From contig NZ_SPNJ01000003.1 of assembly GCF_004563925.1 (NCBI RefSeq), positions 248,001 through 312,000 on the forward strand: a stretch of DNA of 64,000 bases, in the 5' to 3' direction. Positions 55,530 through 64,000 of this stretch are shown here, one piece after another (position 1 is the first letter of the stretch; each line of letters starts with the position of its first letter). The DNA is from Herbaspirillum sp. 3R11. Lineage in GTDB: Bacteria; Pseudomonadota; Gammaproteobacteria; Burkholderiales; Burkholderiaceae_D. Under the pieces are notes generated by a model. It was not told the DNA's origin. It was given only the letters and a program-made list of their open reading frames with translations, and made no database searches. The position numbers and the translations under genes are program-made.

Positions 55530-56225
55530 CTACTTTTCTTCCATGCTGAGCTTGTAGCCCATGCCGCGTACGGTCTTGACGTAATCGGCGGCCGCGCCCA
55601 GTGATTTGCGCAAGCGCATGATGTGGACGTCGACAGTACGTTCTTCGATGAAGGTGTGGTCGCCCCAGACCTTGTCCAGCAATTGCGCACGCGAAAAGAT
55701 GCGCTCGGGATGCGCCACAAGATAGCGCAACAATTTGAATTCGGCCTGGTCCAGTTCGACCTCTTGCTGATCGATCGTCACGCGATGACGCTCGGTATCG
55801 ATACCGACCAATCCATAAGACAGGCTTTGCTGCCCGACTTCGGGCGCCTTGCGGCGCAGCAGCGCCTGCACGCGCGCCACCAGTTCCTTCGGTGAGAACG
55901 GTTTGGTGACGTAGTCGTCAGCGCCCTCGTTGAGTCCCTTGACCTTGTCTTCTTCCATGCCCTTGGCGGTCAGCATGATCACCGGCAAAGCTGCCGTGCG
56001 GGCATCGCGACGCCATTCACTGAGCAATCCCAGGCCGGAGGTATCGGGTAGCATCCAGTCCAGCAACACCAGATGCGGTAGAGCGTCGGCGATCAACTTG
56101 CGCGCCTGCGCCGCGTCGCTGGCGATGGACGTGATGAATCCTGCTCCCTGCATGGTGAACCGCAGCAGCTCGGCGATGCTGGGCTCGTCTTCAACTAACA
56201 GGATGTGTAACTGGTCTTTTGACAT
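55530..56225 (-). CDS. phoB: PhoB-like OmpR-family response regulator
   Basis: A 231-residue two-component regulator. The receiver domain has ILLVEDEPSIAELL, the phosphoacceptor Asp in LVLLDWMLPDTSG (near residue 53), the Thr of IMLTAKG and the Lys of YVTKPFSPKELV. The C-terminal winged helix has FKLLRYLVAHPERIFSRAQLLDKVWG, RTVDVHIMRLRKSL and VKTVRGMGYKL (shown in parts), closely like PhoB. In related genomes phoB sits with phoR and pst genes; here no kinase or transporter is beside it, so the phosphate role is inferred from sequence only. The ATG at 56225 (MSKDQLH) is preferred over one eight codons upstream. It follows glmM on the same strand after about 95 bp. Confidence 0.85.
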   Translation of the reverse strand: MSKDQLHILLVEDEPSIAELLRFTMQGAGFITSIASDAAQARKLIADALPHLVLLDWMLPDTSGLGLLSEWRRDARTAALPVIMLTAKGMEEDKVKGLNEGADDYVTKPFSPKELVARVQALLRRKAPEVGQQSLSYGLVGIDTERHRVTIDQQEVELDQAEFKLLRYLVAHPERIFSRAQLLDKVWGDHTFIEERTVDVHIMRLRKSLGAAADYVKTVRGMGYKLSMEEK

Positions 56226-56320
56226 TCGCGGGTATGTTTGACTTGTCATGGGCGACGCCGGTGCAGCGCATTTGCGAGCAGCAGCCCTTCCCGGCTCCTG
56301 CTCTGCACTGATGTGTCGCG

Positions 56321-57658
56321 TCAGGCCGTTACTTTATCAGCAATCCGTCTTGCCATCGTCTGCGCGACGTCCGCCTGCTGCGCTTCGACCATGACCCGGA
56401 TCAACGGCTCGGTGCCGGAAGGCCGGATCAGTACGCGGCCGCTGTCGCCCAACGCCTTTTCAACGGCGTCCTTCTCGGCTTGCATGCCGGGATTGGTTTT
56501 CCAGTCGAAACCGGCCGGGATCTTCACATTGATGAGCACTTGCGGATACAGGCGGATGTCGGCAGTCATGTCGGCCAGGCTCATACTGGCGCGCTTGAGC
56601 GCGGACAACACCTGCAGCGCCGAGACGATGCCGTCGCCGGTGGTGTGCTTGTCCAGGCACAGCAAATGGCCCGAACCTTCGCCGCCCAGCAGCCAGCCGC
56701 GCTCCTGCAAGGTTTCCAGCACGTAGCGGTCACCCACTTTGGCACGGGCGAAGCCGATGCCCATGTTCTTGAAAGCCACTTCCAGCGCCATATTGGTCAT
56801 CAGCGTGCCGACTGCGCCCGGCACCGGGCCGGTAGCAAGACGATCCTTGACCATCACGTACAGCAGCTCGTCGCCGTTGTAGATACGACCCGTCGCGTCG
56901 ACCATCACCAGCCGGTCCGCGTCGCCGTCGAGAGCGATGCCGACGTGTGCCTTGTTTGCCAGCACGGATCGGGACAAAGCCTCCGGCGCTGTCGCGCCAA
57001 AGCCTTCGTTAATGTTGAGACCATTCGGCTGGTTGCCGATGGTGATGACTTCAGCGCCGAGTTCATGAAACACGTGCGGTGCGATATGGTAAGCGGCGCC
57101 GTGCGCGCAATCCACCACAATACGCATGCCATGCAGATCGAGGTCGTTTGGGAAAGTGCCCTTGCAGAATTCAATGTAGCGGCCCTGGGCGTCGTCCAGA
57201 CGCTTGGCCTTGCCAAGCTTTTCGGAAGACGCGCAGCCCATGGGTTGCTCGAGCTCCGCTTCAATCTCGGCTTCCACTGCATCGGCCAGCTTGTTGCCCG
57301 AGGCCGAGAAAAATTTGATGCCATTGTCGTGATACGGATTATGCGAAGCCGAAATCACCACGCCGGCCGACAGCCGCAAGGCGCGCGTGAGATACGCCAC
57401 CGCCGGCGTCGGTACCGGGCCGGCCAGCATCACGTCCACTCCGGCGGCGGCAAAGCCGGCTTCCAGCGCAGCTTCCAGCATGTAGCCGGAAATCCGTGTG
57501 TCCTTGCCGATCAGCACTGTCGGTTTGGCCGAGGATGACCACTTCTTGGTCAACACCTTGCCGGCGGCATAGCCGAGGCGCATCACGAAATCGGGCGTGA
57601 TCGGCGCCGTTCCCACACGTCCACGCACGCCATCGGTACCAAAATATTTTGCAGCCAT
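56321..57658 (-). CDS. glmM: Phosphoglucosamine mutase
   Basis: Converts glucosamine-6-phosphate to glucosamine-1-phosphate for UDP-GlcNAc and cell-wall synthesis. The 445-residue protein has the phosphoserine motif [17 protein letters not shown] (Ser near residue 103), the metal loop ALDGDADRL (near 243), the sugar loop GEGSGHLL and the phosphate-binding [14 protein letters not shown] near the C-terminus. All domains are intact. It follows folP on the same strand after 42 bp, a standard proteobacterial pair. Confidence 0.97.
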   Translation of the reverse strand: MAAKYFGTDGVRGRVGTAPITPDFVMRLGYAAGKVLTKKWSSSAKPTVLIGKDTRISGYMLEAALEAGFAAAGVDVMLAGPVPTPAVAYLTRALRLSAGVVISASHNPYHDNGIKFFSASGNKLADAVEAEIEAELEQPMGCASSEKLGKAKRLDDAQGRYIEFCKGTFPNDLDLHGMRIVVDCAHGAAYHIAPHVFHELGAEVITIGNQPNGLNINEGFGATAPEALSRSVLANKAHVGIALDGDADRLVMVDATGRIYNGDELLYVMVKDRLATGPVPGAVGTLMTNMALEVAFKNMGIGFARAKVGDRYVLETLQERGWLLGGEGSGHLLCLDKHTTGDGIVSALQVLSALKRASMSLADMTADIRLYPQVLINVKIPAGFDWKTNPGMQAEKDAVEKALGDSGRVLIRPSGTEPLIRVMVEAQQADVAQTMARRIADKVTA

Positions 57659-57700
57659 GATTCTGAGTTCTCTCTTGTCAGGTATTTTTATAAATTGTTT

Positions 57701-58552
57701 TCACGCCGTGGCGGCCATGCCGGCCTGCCACACGTTGAGCGCGTCGACTGTCTCCGCGACGTCATGCACACGAATGATCATCGCACCTTGCGCCGCCGCT
57801 GCCAAGGCTGCGCCGAGGCTACCGGCCAGACGCCGGTCGAGCGGCTTGCCGGTGACCGCACCGATCATGGATTTGCGCGACATGCCGGCCAGCAGCGGCA
57901 GATCGAGCGTGTCGATCATCCGGCGCGTGTTCCGCAGCAAGTCGTAATTGTGCTCGACGCTCTTGCCGAAGCCGAAGCCGGGATCAATGCAGATGCGGTC
58001 GTGTTGCACGCCTGCGGCGCGCAAGGCAACGACGCGCTCCTGCAGGAAGGCGACAACCTCCTGCACCACGTCGCCATAGCTCGGCTGCTGCTGCATGGTC
58101 TGCGGATCGCCCTGCATGTGCATGATGCACAGTCCGGCGGCGCTGTCCTTGACCGCATCAATGGCGCCGGGAGCACGGAATCCGTTGATGTCGTTGATCA
58201 TGTCGACCTCCGCAATCAACGCCTCGCGCATGACTTCAGGCTTGTAAGTGTCGATCGACAGCGGCTTGCCGCAATCGCGCAAGGCGTAAATCACCGGCAT
58301 CACGCGCCGCAATTCTTCATCCAGCGGCACCGGTGGAATGCCCGGGCGGGTCGATTCGCCGCCGATGTCGATGATATCGACGCCGTCGGCGATCATCTGT
58401 TCGGCATGCGACAGCGCGAACTCCAGCGCGGAATAGCTGCCGCCGTCGGAAAAGGAATCGGGAGTGACGTTGAGGATGCCCATGACCAGCGGCCTGCGCC
58501 CCTGTGCGATGGAAAGGCGATAGCGCCCGCATTGTAGAGTGTGTTGATTCAT
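57701..58552 (-). CDS. folP: Dihydropteroate synthase
   Basis: Joins p-aminobenzoate to dihydropterin pyrophosphate in folate synthesis; the target of sulfonamides. A 283-residue TIM barrel. Signature 1 is GILNVTPDSFSDGG, signature 2 is DIGGESTRPG, and later DPGFGFGKS and GMSRKSMIG loops are present. The ATG at 58552 is the first ATG in frame; a TTG eleven codons upstream is the only alternative. It is downstream of ftsH, but a terminator lies between them. Confidence 0.97.
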   Translation of the reverse strand: MNQHTLQCGRYRLSIAQGRRPLVMGILNVTPDSFSDGGSYSALEFALSHAEQMIADGVDIIDIGGESTRPGIPPVPLDEELRRVMPVIYALRDCGKPLSIDTYKPEVMREALIAEVDMINDINGFRAPGAIDAVKDSAAGLCIMHMQGDPQTMQQQPSYGDVVQEVVAFLQERVVALRAAGVQHDRICIDPGFGFGKSVEHNYDLLRNTRRMIDTLDLPLLAGMSRKSMIGAVTGKPLDRRLAGSLGAALAAAAQGAMIIRVHDVAETVDALNVWQAGMAATA

Positions 58553-58695
58553 TGAAGCTGCATCGTTTTCAAACCTGGCGCTCAAGCTGCCCGCAGGCGA
58601 TATTGTCGTTATTGATTCGCCCGTCTCCAGACTGCATACGGCTGATAACTACCGACTGTCGCCTATCCAACTACCCGCTCCGACGCGAAACAAAG

Positions 58696-58722
58696 AAAAA
58701 GGGCGAGGATTGCTCCTCACCC
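58696..58722 (-). terminator. Rho-independent terminator of ftsH
   Basis: On the minus strand GGGTGAGG and CCTCGCCC (one T-G pair) around a 6-nt loop, followed by TTTTTC. It lies 29 bases after the ftsH stop. Confidence 0.8.
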
Positions 58723-58751
58723 TGAGACCAGCTATGCGCCCTGCCCCGCGA

Positions 58752-60635
58752 TCAGGCGGGAGCGGTGGCGGTCGGCGAAATATCGCCTGGTGTATTGTCG
58801 GAAGACTTCTTGACCGGGATACCGGACTTCGGTGGACGCGGCTCATTGCCGGCCATGATGTCGCTGATCTGGTCGGCATCGATGGTTTCCCAGTCGAGCA
58901 GCTTCTGCGCCATGACTTCGACCTTGTCGCGATTCTCTTCCAGCAGACGACGCGACAGCGCATATTGTGTATCGAGGATGCTGCGGATTTCTGCATCGAC
59001 CTTTTGTTGCGTCGCTTCCGAAACAGTCTTCGACGACATGCGGCCGAAGTAAGCGTCTTGCTCGGTGTCTTCGTAGACCATCGTGCCCAATGCTTCGGAC
59101 ATGCCGTAGCGAGTCACCATGGCGCGCGCCAGCTTGGTTGCGCGCTCGAAGTCGTTGGACGCGCCGGTCGACATCTGATGCATGAAGATTTCTTCTGCGA
59201 TACGACCGCCGAACAGGATGGCGATCTCTTCCAGCATCTTGTCCTTGTACATGTTGACGCGGTCATGCTCAGGCAACTGCCAGGTCAGGCCGAGTGCATA
59301 GCCACGCGGCATGATGGTGACCTTGTGGACCGGATCTGCCTTCGGCAACAGCTTGGCGACAACCGCGTGGCCGGATTCATGGAACGCGGTATTGCGGCGT
59401 TCTTCTTCGCGCATCACGGCGGACTTGCGTTCCGGGCCCATGACGATCTTGTCCTTGGCGTCTTCGAAGTCCTGCATTTCCACCAGACGCTTGCTGCGGC
59501 GCGCGGCGAACAAGGCGGCTTCATTGACCAGGTTGGCCAGGTCGGCGCCTGAGAAACCAGGTGTGCCACGTGCCAGGATGTCGGCCTTGACGTCAGGAGC
59601 GATAGGCACCTTGCGCATGTGGACGTACAGGATTTGTTCGCGGCCGCGGATGTCCGGCAGACCGACCATCACCTGACGGTCGAAACGACCCGGACGCAGC
59701 AGCGCCTTGTCGAGCACGTCGGCGCGGTTGGTTGCGGCGATCACGATGACACCCGAGTTGGCTTCAAAGCCATCCATCTCGACCAACATCTGGTTCAGTG
59801 TCTGTTCACGTTCGTCGTTGCCGCCGCCCATACCGGCGCCGCGATGGCGACCGACCGCGTCGATTTCATCGATGAAGATGATGCACGGTGCATGCTTTTT
59901 GGCGTTTTCGAACATGTCGCGGACACGCGATGCGCCCACGCCGACGAACATTTCAACGAAATCGGAACCGGAAATGGTGAAGAACGGCACCTTGGCTTCG
60001 CCGGCAATGGCGCGCGCCAGCAATGTCTTACCGGTACCCGGAGGACCGACCATCAGCACGCCGTGAGGAATGCGGCCGCCGAGTTTCTGGAATTTGGTTG
60101 GATCGCGCAGGAATTCGACCAGCTCCTGCACTTCTTCTTTCGCTTCGTCGCAACCGGCGACGTCGGCGAAGGTGACCGAATTGCTGTTCTCATCGAGCAT
60201 GCGCGCCTTCGATTTGCCGAAGGAGAACGCGCCGCCCTTGCCGCCGCCCTGCATCTGGCGCATGAAGAACACCCAGACGCCGATCAGCAACAGCATCGGG
60301 AACCAGGAGATGAATACTTGCGACAGGAAGGATTGCTCTTCAGGCTGCTTGACGTCGAACTTCACGCCGTTGTTCAGCAGATCGCCGACCAGGCCGCGGT
60401 CCAGATAGGTCGCGGCGGTTTTGACCTTTTTACCATCTTGCGTGGTCGCGATGATGCTGCGATCTTCGATGGTGGCGTCCTTGATGTGACCGGCTTTTAC
60501 TTCGCTGATGAAGTCGGAGTAAGCGATCGCTGTAGCGCCCGACGCCGCGCTGCGGCTATCGAACTGTTTAAAGACCATAAACAGCACAAGCGCGATGACC
60601 ACCCAGATGGCGGCTTTGGAAAACATGTTGTTCAC
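58752..60635 (-). CDS. ftsH: ATP-dependent zinc metalloprotease FtsH
   Basis: Membrane AAA+ protease that degrades sigma-32, LpxC, SecY and unfolded membrane proteins in E. coli. The 627-residue protein has two membrane helices flanking a periplasmic part (residues about 7-25 and 98-117). The AAA module has Walker [14 protein letters not shown] (near residue 195), [13 protein letters not shown] and the [22 protein letters not shown] second region of homology (in part). The zinc site HESGH is in [13 protein letters not shown]. The start is a GTG at 60635: GGAGGAG lies five bases before it, and the encoded MNNMFSKAA matches the family N-terminus. Confidence 0.97.
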   Translation of the reverse strand: MNNMFSKAAIWVVIALVLFMVFKQFDSRSAASGATAIAYSDFISEVKAGHIKDATIEDRSIIATTQDGKKVKTAATYLDRGLVGDLLNNGVKFDVKQPEEQSFLSQVFISWFPMLLLIGVWVFFMRQMQGGGKGGAFSFGKSKARMLDENSNSVTFADVAGCDEAKEEVQELVEFLRDPTKFQKLGGRIPHGVLMVGPPGTGKTLLARAIAGEAKVPFFTISGSDFVEMFVGVGASRVRDMFENAKKHAPCIIFIDEIDAVGRHRGAGMGGGNDEREQTLNQMLVEMDGFEANSGVIVIAATNRADVLDKALLRPGRFDRQVMVGLPDIRGREQILYVHMRKVPIAPDVKADILARGTPGFSGADLANLVNEAALFAARRSKRLVEMQDFEDAKDKIVMGPERKSAVMREEERRNTAFHESGHAVVAKLLPKADPVHKVTIMPRGYALGLTWQLPEHDRVNMYKDKMLEEIAILFGGRIAEEIFMHQMSTGASNDFERATKLARAMVTRYGMSEALGTMVYEDTEQDAYFGRMSSKTVSEATQQKVDAEIRSILDTQYALSRRLLEENRDKVEVMAQKLLDWETIDADQISDIMAGNEPRPPKSGIPVKKSSDNTPGDISPTATAPA

Positions 60636-60965
60636 TAGAACTCCTCCGACGCGAGCGCGCCTCATTACCTTATATATATCCGATTTTACTCGGATTCATC
60701 TGCGCTTACTAGGAAACCGTCCATACCGGCAGCCTTGCTCTGAACTACGGCAAACCGGCGGCCAAACTTGAATGCGGAAAGACGGCAACATGGCGTCGGA
60801 AACAACATGGAAACAGCTGAAAAACCGGCGCAAACGATGCCTTTCGGACCTGCAGAGGAAGGCTTCCTGCAGTTGATGTGTGGCCGGACAGCGTGAAATC
60901 AAGAAGGAAAATGGTCAAAAGGTGGGTTTATTACACGATTTTTACGGGAAAACGCCGAGCAAGGC
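60636..60965. other. Intergenic region upstream of ftsH
   Basis: About 330 bp with no supported gene. It holds a small inverted repeat (ATCCGA / TCGGAT, 60678-60695) and an AT-rich tract (60669-60680) just ahead of ftsH. A heat-shock (sigma-32) promoter would be expected here, but I could not identify one with confidence. Confidence 0.5.
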
Positions 60966-61610
60966 TCACTGCGGATTCTTCAAAATCTTGCCCAGAAGGA
61001 AAATTTCTGATGACTTGTCGCGACTTGCCTTGGGCTTCTTCGACACCACGGTCTTGAATTCAGCCCGGAATTTGTGCACCAGCTCGTTGTAGCCGGTACC
61101 GTTGAAGCATTTCACCAACACCGAGCCGGTCGGTTTCATGTGCGCCTGGGCGAATTCAATTGCCAGATCGATAAGATGCTCAACCCGCGCCGCGTCGGAA
61201 ATCGCCACGCCGGACAGATTGGGCGCCATGTCGGACAGCACCAGGTCGACCTGGCGGCCGTCCAGGATTGCCTCCAACTGGCGCAGGGAATCCTCCTCGC
61301 GGAAGTCGCCCTGGATGAAGTGGACGTCGGCAATCGGATCCATCGGCAGCATGTCCAGCCCGATGATGGTGCCGCGGATACCGCCGCCTTCTAGGCCGGC
61401 CAGCTTGTTGCGGGCGTACTGCGACCAGCTGCCGGGCGTCGAACCAAGGTCGACGATGACCTGGCCGGGCTTGATCAGCTTCTCTTCCTCGTCGATTTCC
61501 TTGAGCTTATAGGCCGCGCGCGCGCGGTAACCTTCCTTTTGCGCAAGCTTCACATACGGGTCGTTAATGTGATCGTGCAGCCAGTTTTTGTTTAATTTCT
61601 TCTTTGCCAT
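60966..61610 (-). CDS. rlmE: 23S rRNA (uridine(2552)-2'-O)-methyltransferase
   Basis: RlmE/FtsJ/RrmJ heat-shock methyltransferase modifying U2552 in the 50S A-loop. The 214-residue protein begins [20 protein letters not shown]. It has [14 protein letters not shown] (catalytic Lys), the SAM motif [16 protein letters not shown] and the catalytic Asp in [11 protein letters not shown], followed by VLVKCFNG with the second Lys. It lies upstream of ftsH on the same strand as in E. coli, but about 330 bp away. It is divergent from yhbY. Confidence 0.97.
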   Translation of the reverse strand: MAKKKLNKNWLHDHINDPYVKLAQKEGYRARAAYKLKEIDEEEKLIKPGQVIVDLGSTPGSWSQYARNKLAGLEGGGIRGTIIGLDMLPMDPIADVHFIQGDFREEDSLRQLEAILDGRQVDLVLSDMAPNLSGVAISDAARVEHLIDLAIEFAQAHMKPTGSVLVKCFNGTGYNELVHKFRAEFKTVVSKKPKASRDKSSEIFLLGKILKNPQ

Positions 61611-61706
61611 TCGCGTAGAATACTGGTTTTAAATATTGAGGGACAGAGTTCGGTCCGGTTCTTGCCGGCCTCAGGCTACAAGCCGCTCGCCCACCGGAAA
61701 CAAACT

Positions 61707-62171
61707 ATGTTGAAACTTACTCCTGCAGAGCGCAGTGAATTGCGCGCCGAAGCGCATGGCCTGAGCCCTGTCGTGATCATCGGCGAAGGCGGCCTGACCG
61801 CCGGCGTCACCAAGGAAATCGATGCCAGCCTGAACGCCCACGGCCTCATCAAGGTCCGCGTGTTCGGCGATGACCGAGAAGCGCGCGTCGCCATCTATGA
61901 CACCATTTGCGAACAACTCAAGGCAGCGCCGGTGCAACACATCGGCAAACTGCTGGTGATCTTTCGCCCCAAGAAGGAAGCTGCAAAAGAACGCAGCGAA
62001 ACACGCGGCAAGGGCATGCGCGAAGTCACCATCGTCAAACCCAGCGCCAGCGGCACCAAGCGCCCATCGGTGACCAAGGTCATGATCAAGGGTAACGAAC
62101 GCGTTACTGCGGGCGGCTCGATCAAGCGCGCCAAACCGCGTCAGAAGAGTGCCAAGAAATCCATGGGCTGA
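61707..62171 (+). CDS. yhbY: YhbY-type CRM-domain RNA-binding protein with basic C-terminal tail
   Basis: The first 90 residues form a CRM domain: RSELRAEAHGLSPVVIIGEGGLTAGV (in parts) and KEIDASLNAHGLIKVRVFGDDRE. In E. coli, YhbY associates with pre-50S ribosomal particles. The 154-residue product is about 55 longer than E. coli YhbY (97 residues); the extra part is a Lys/Arg-rich tail ending in a run of KPRQKSAKK, likely RNA-binding or disordered. The start is set at the ATG 61707, where the family begins. It is divergent from rlmE and convergent with greA. Confidence 0.92.
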   Translation: MLKLTPAERSELRAEAHGLSPVVIIGEGGLTAGVTKEIDASLNAHGLIKVRVFGDDREARVAIYDTICEQLKAAPVQHIGKLLVIFRPKKEAAKERSETRGKGMREVTIVKPSASGTKRPSVTKVMIKGNERVTAGGSIKRAKPRQKSAKKSMG

Positions 62172-62197
62172 TCATTCAGCCATCGGATTTCAGCAAG

Positions 62198-62228
62198 AAA
62201 AAATGCCCGCTTCAGCGGGCATTTTTTT
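62198..62228. terminator. Bidirectional rho-independent terminator
   Basis: AAAAAATGCCCGC, a TTCA loop and GCGGGCATTTTTT, between the convergent yhbY and greA genes. The A-run and T-run allow it to work on both strands. Confidence 0.9.
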
Positions 62229-62298
62229 AACCATCGCAAAGTGCCGTAAATTATTTCCAGCCCATCAACAGCACCCGCGTCGGCCTTTACGCTACGAC

Positions 62299-62781
62299 TT
62301 AAACGTAACGCACTTCCAGAATTTCATACTCACGCACGCCCGACGGCGCTTCGACGGCAACCACATCGCCGGCGCTCTTGCCGATCAGTGCACGTGCGAT
62401 CGGCGACGTCACCGATACCTTCGATACCTTGATGTCGGCTTCGTCGATACCGACGATCTGATAGGTGACCTTTTCACCGCTGTCCAGGTTTTCCAGATCG
62501 ACGGTCGCGGCAAATACCACGCGTCCATCAGCACCCGCGCTCAAGGTCGCCGGATCGACGACCAGCGACGAACCCAGCTTGCCTTCGAGGTCAGCAATGC
62601 GGCCTTCGATGAAAGCCTGGCGTTCCTTGGCGGCATCGTATTCGGCGTTTTCCGACAAGTCACCTTGTGCGCGCGCTTCGGCAATCGCATTGATGACCCA
62701 TGGACGGTCTTTGGTTTTCAGACGCTGCAACTCTTCTTTCAGAAGCTCTGCACCATACTTGGTGATGGGAACTGTACTCAT
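62299..62781 (-). CDS. greA: Transcription elongation factor GreA
   Basis: A 160-residue factor that rescues backtracked RNA polymerase by triggering transcript cleavage. It has the N-terminal coiled-coil (TKYGAELLKEELQRLK on) with the acidic tip NAIAEARAQGDLSENAEYDAAKERQ (in parts; the D and E of GDLSENAEY are the key acidic residues). The C-terminal FKBP-like domain has YQIVGIDEADIK and VSVTSPIARALIGK. The ATG at 62781 is set by family length. A long perfect inverted repeat (62830-62886) sits in its upstream region. Confidence 0.97.
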   Translation of the reverse strand: MSTVPITKYGAELLKEELQRLKTKDRPWVINAIAEARAQGDLSENAEYDAAKERQAFIEGRIADLEGKLGSSLVVDPATLSAGADGRVVFAATVDLENLDSGEKVTYQIVGIDEADIKVSKVSVTSPIARALIGKSAGDVVAVEAPSGVREYEILEVRYV

Positions 62782-62829
62782 AAAACTCTCAACAAAAAAA
62801 TGAGGCACTTTTGTATGACTTGCCCATAA

Positions 62830-62886
62830 GGCTGTTGGGACATTGCCTTGAAACGGTCACCCGCCCAACGCAATGTCCCAACAGCC
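62830..62886. repeat. 16-bp perfect inverted repeat upstream of greA
   Basis: GGCTGTTGGGACATTG (62830-62845) and its exact complement (62871-62886), separated by 25 bases, 48 bp before the greA start. It would form a strong stem in the greA leader RNA. No T-run follows directly, so it is not an ordinary terminator. Confidence 0.8.
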
Positions 62887-62914
62887 CTTGCGGGCAAATA
62901 CAGAGTTTGCCGTT

Positions 62915-62957
62915 AAAAAAGACACAGAGGGCATCGAATACTCAGATGCCCTCTGTG
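62915..62957 (-). terminator. Rho-independent terminator of carB
   Basis: On the minus strand CACAGAGGGCATC, a 9-nt loop and GATGCCCTCTGTG, then TC and six T. It lies 26 bases after the carB stop, so greA has its own promoter downstream of it. Confidence 0.88.
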
Positions 62958-62983
62958 GCTAGCAATAAAACGTGTATGTGGGT

Positions 62984-64000
62984 TTAGTGTATAGCTTTAT
63001 GCAGCCCTTGTAAATCATACACATCCAGCGCATCCAGATGGCGCATGCCCTCCACCGCAGCCTCCGCGCCGGCGATGGTCGTGAACGTCGTCACGCGTGC
63101 CGCCAATGCCGAAGTACGGATGGCGCCGGAGTCCGCAATCGCGGTGCGCTTCTCTTCGACCGTGTTGACCACCAGCGTGATCTCGTTGTTCTTGATCATG
63201 TCGACGATGTGCGGACGACCTTCGACCACCTTGTTCACGGTGGTCACGGGAATGCCGGCGGCGCTGATGGCGCCGGCGGTACCCTTGGTCGCAACGATCG
63301 AGAAACCGAGACCGACCAGATCCTTCGCCACTTGCACGGCGCGCGGCTTGTCGCTGCCCTTGACGCTCAGGAACACCTTGCCCGATGTCGGCAACTTGAC
63401 GCCTGCGCCCAGCTGCGACTTGACGAAGGCTTCGCCGAAGGTCTTGCCCACGCCCATGACTTCGCCGGTCGACTTCATCTCAGGTCCGAGGATGGTGTCG
63501 ACGCCCGGGAATTTCACGAACGGAAACACGGCTTCCTTGACGCTGAAGTAAGGCGGGATCACTTCGTTCTTGATGCCCTGGCTGTCCAGCGACTGGCCGA
63601 CCATGCAGCGTGCGGCAATCTTTGCCAGTTGCAAGCCGGTCGCCTTGGAGACGAACGGCACGGTACGCGATGCGCGTGGGTTCACTTCGAGCACGAACAC
63701 GACGTCTTGCAGCTTGCCGTCGACTTCAGTTTGCTGGATCGCGAATTGCACGTTCATCAGGCCGACCACGTTCAGGCCCTTGGCCATCAGCGCGGTCTGG
63801 CGCTTCAGTTCTTCGATGGTGTCTTTCGCCAGCGAGTAAGGCGGCAGCGAGCAGGCCGAGTCGCCCGAGTGCACGCCGGCTTGTTCGATATGTTCCATCA
63901 CGCCGCCGATGAAGGTGCGCTCGCCGTCCGACAGGCAGTCGACGTCGACTTCAATCGCATCGTTCAGGAAGCGGTCCAGCAGCACCGGCGAATCGTGCGA
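62984..64000 (-). CDS. carB: Carbamoyl-phosphate synthase large subunit (5' end beyond the window)
   Basis: The last 338 residues of CarB; the frame is open through base 64000, so an internal ATG at 63985 is not the real start. CarB makes carbamoyl phosphate for arginine and pyrimidines with CarA. The visible part has the end of the second ATP-grasp domain (VLEVNPRASRTVPFVSKATG, YFSVKEAVFPF) and the C-terminal allosteric MGS-like domain (from about KVFLSVKGSDKP, with GFSIVATKGTA and LVVNTVEEKRTAIADSGAIR) that binds UMP and ornithine in E. coli. A terminator follows the stop. Confidence 0.97.
   Translation of the reverse strand, partial: SHDSPVLLDRFLNDAIEVDVDCLSDGERTFIGGVMEHIEQAGVHSGDSACSLPPYSLAKDTIEELKRQTALMAKGLNVVGLMNVQFAIQQTEVDGKLQDVVFVLEVNPRASRTVPFVSKATGLQLAKIAARCMVGQSLDSQGIKNEVIPPYFSVKEAVFPFVKFPGVDTILGPEMKSTGEVMGVGKTFGEAFVKSQLGAGVKLPTSGKVFLSVKGSDKPRAVQVAKDLVGLGFSIVATKGTAGAISAAGIPVTTVNKVVEGRPHIVDMIKNNEITLVVNTVEEKRTAIADSGAIRTSALAARVTTFTTIAGAEAAVEGMRHLDALDVYDLQGLHKAIH

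Noticed and set aside
1-64000. Mobile elements, prophage, CRISPR array or rRNA operon
   Set aside because: No transposase, integrase, regularly spaced repeats or rRNA sequence was recognised anywhere in the window.

Overview
The window looks like a piece of the chromosome of a high-GC betaproteobacterium of the Oxalobacteraceae, most likely Herbaspirillum or a close relative. The evidence is the family-level similarity of the proteins, the gene order (tldD / nitrilase / yhdP / glnE; clpS-clpA beside a cold-shock gene; carB / greA / yhbY / rlmE / ftsH / folP / glmM), and a biuret/triuret-type locus that I associate with Herbaspirillum. No insertion sequence, prophage, CRISPR array or rRNA operon was seen. 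Coding density is high. Genus assignment is inference.

Layout. 1-16.4 kb: housekeeping genes, namely tldD (cut by the window edge), a nitrilase-family amidase, the AsmA-like giant yhdP, glnE, a SAM methyltransferase, a short signal peptidase I, a lipoprotein with a charged tail, a minus-strand tkt-GNAT-gap operon, and rsmE. 16.6-29.5 kb: after a DUF937 gene comes the main accessory region, an eleven-gene plus-strand nitrogen-scavenging cluster. It holds allophanate hydrolase (atzF), a three-gene nitrate/taurine-type ABC importer, a four-gene BMP/nucleoside-type ABC importer, biuret hydrolase (biuH), a second isochorismatase-fold hydrolase that is a candidate triuret hydrolase, a DUF3225/AtzH-like protein and a GntR/FCD regulator. 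It is preceded by a perfect NtrC-type palindrome (17141-17159) and a sigma-54 -24/-12 promoter (17342-17357). The inferred pathway is triuret to biuret to allophanate to ammonia and CO2, under nitrogen control.

29.5-43.3 kb: ribF, ileS, lspA, coaBC, dut, a lipoprotein resembling an M48 protease that has lost its zinc-site residues, clpA/clpS, a cspA-type gene with a long leader, icd and an RluE-type pseudouridine synthase. 43.4-52.2 kb: a tiny Ala/Lys-rich exported protein, a DUF192 protein, rpsT, murJ, a SirB1-type protein, uup and a class A penicillin-binding protein.

52.3-56.2 kb: a tRNA-Arg(CCU) gene on the minus strand, interrupted in its anticodon loop by a 247-nt group I intron. Next to it lie an ECF sigma factor with no adjacent anti-sigma gene, two c-type cytochrome genes (two-haem and three-haem) and a PhoB-like response regulator without a neighbouring kinase. 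56.3-64 kb: glmM, folP, ftsH, rlmE, yhbY, greA and the C-terminal third of carB (cut by the window edge).

The two points most worth attention are the sigma-54/NtrC-controlled triuret/biuret locus with its two different importers, and the group I intron in tRNA-Arg(CCU).
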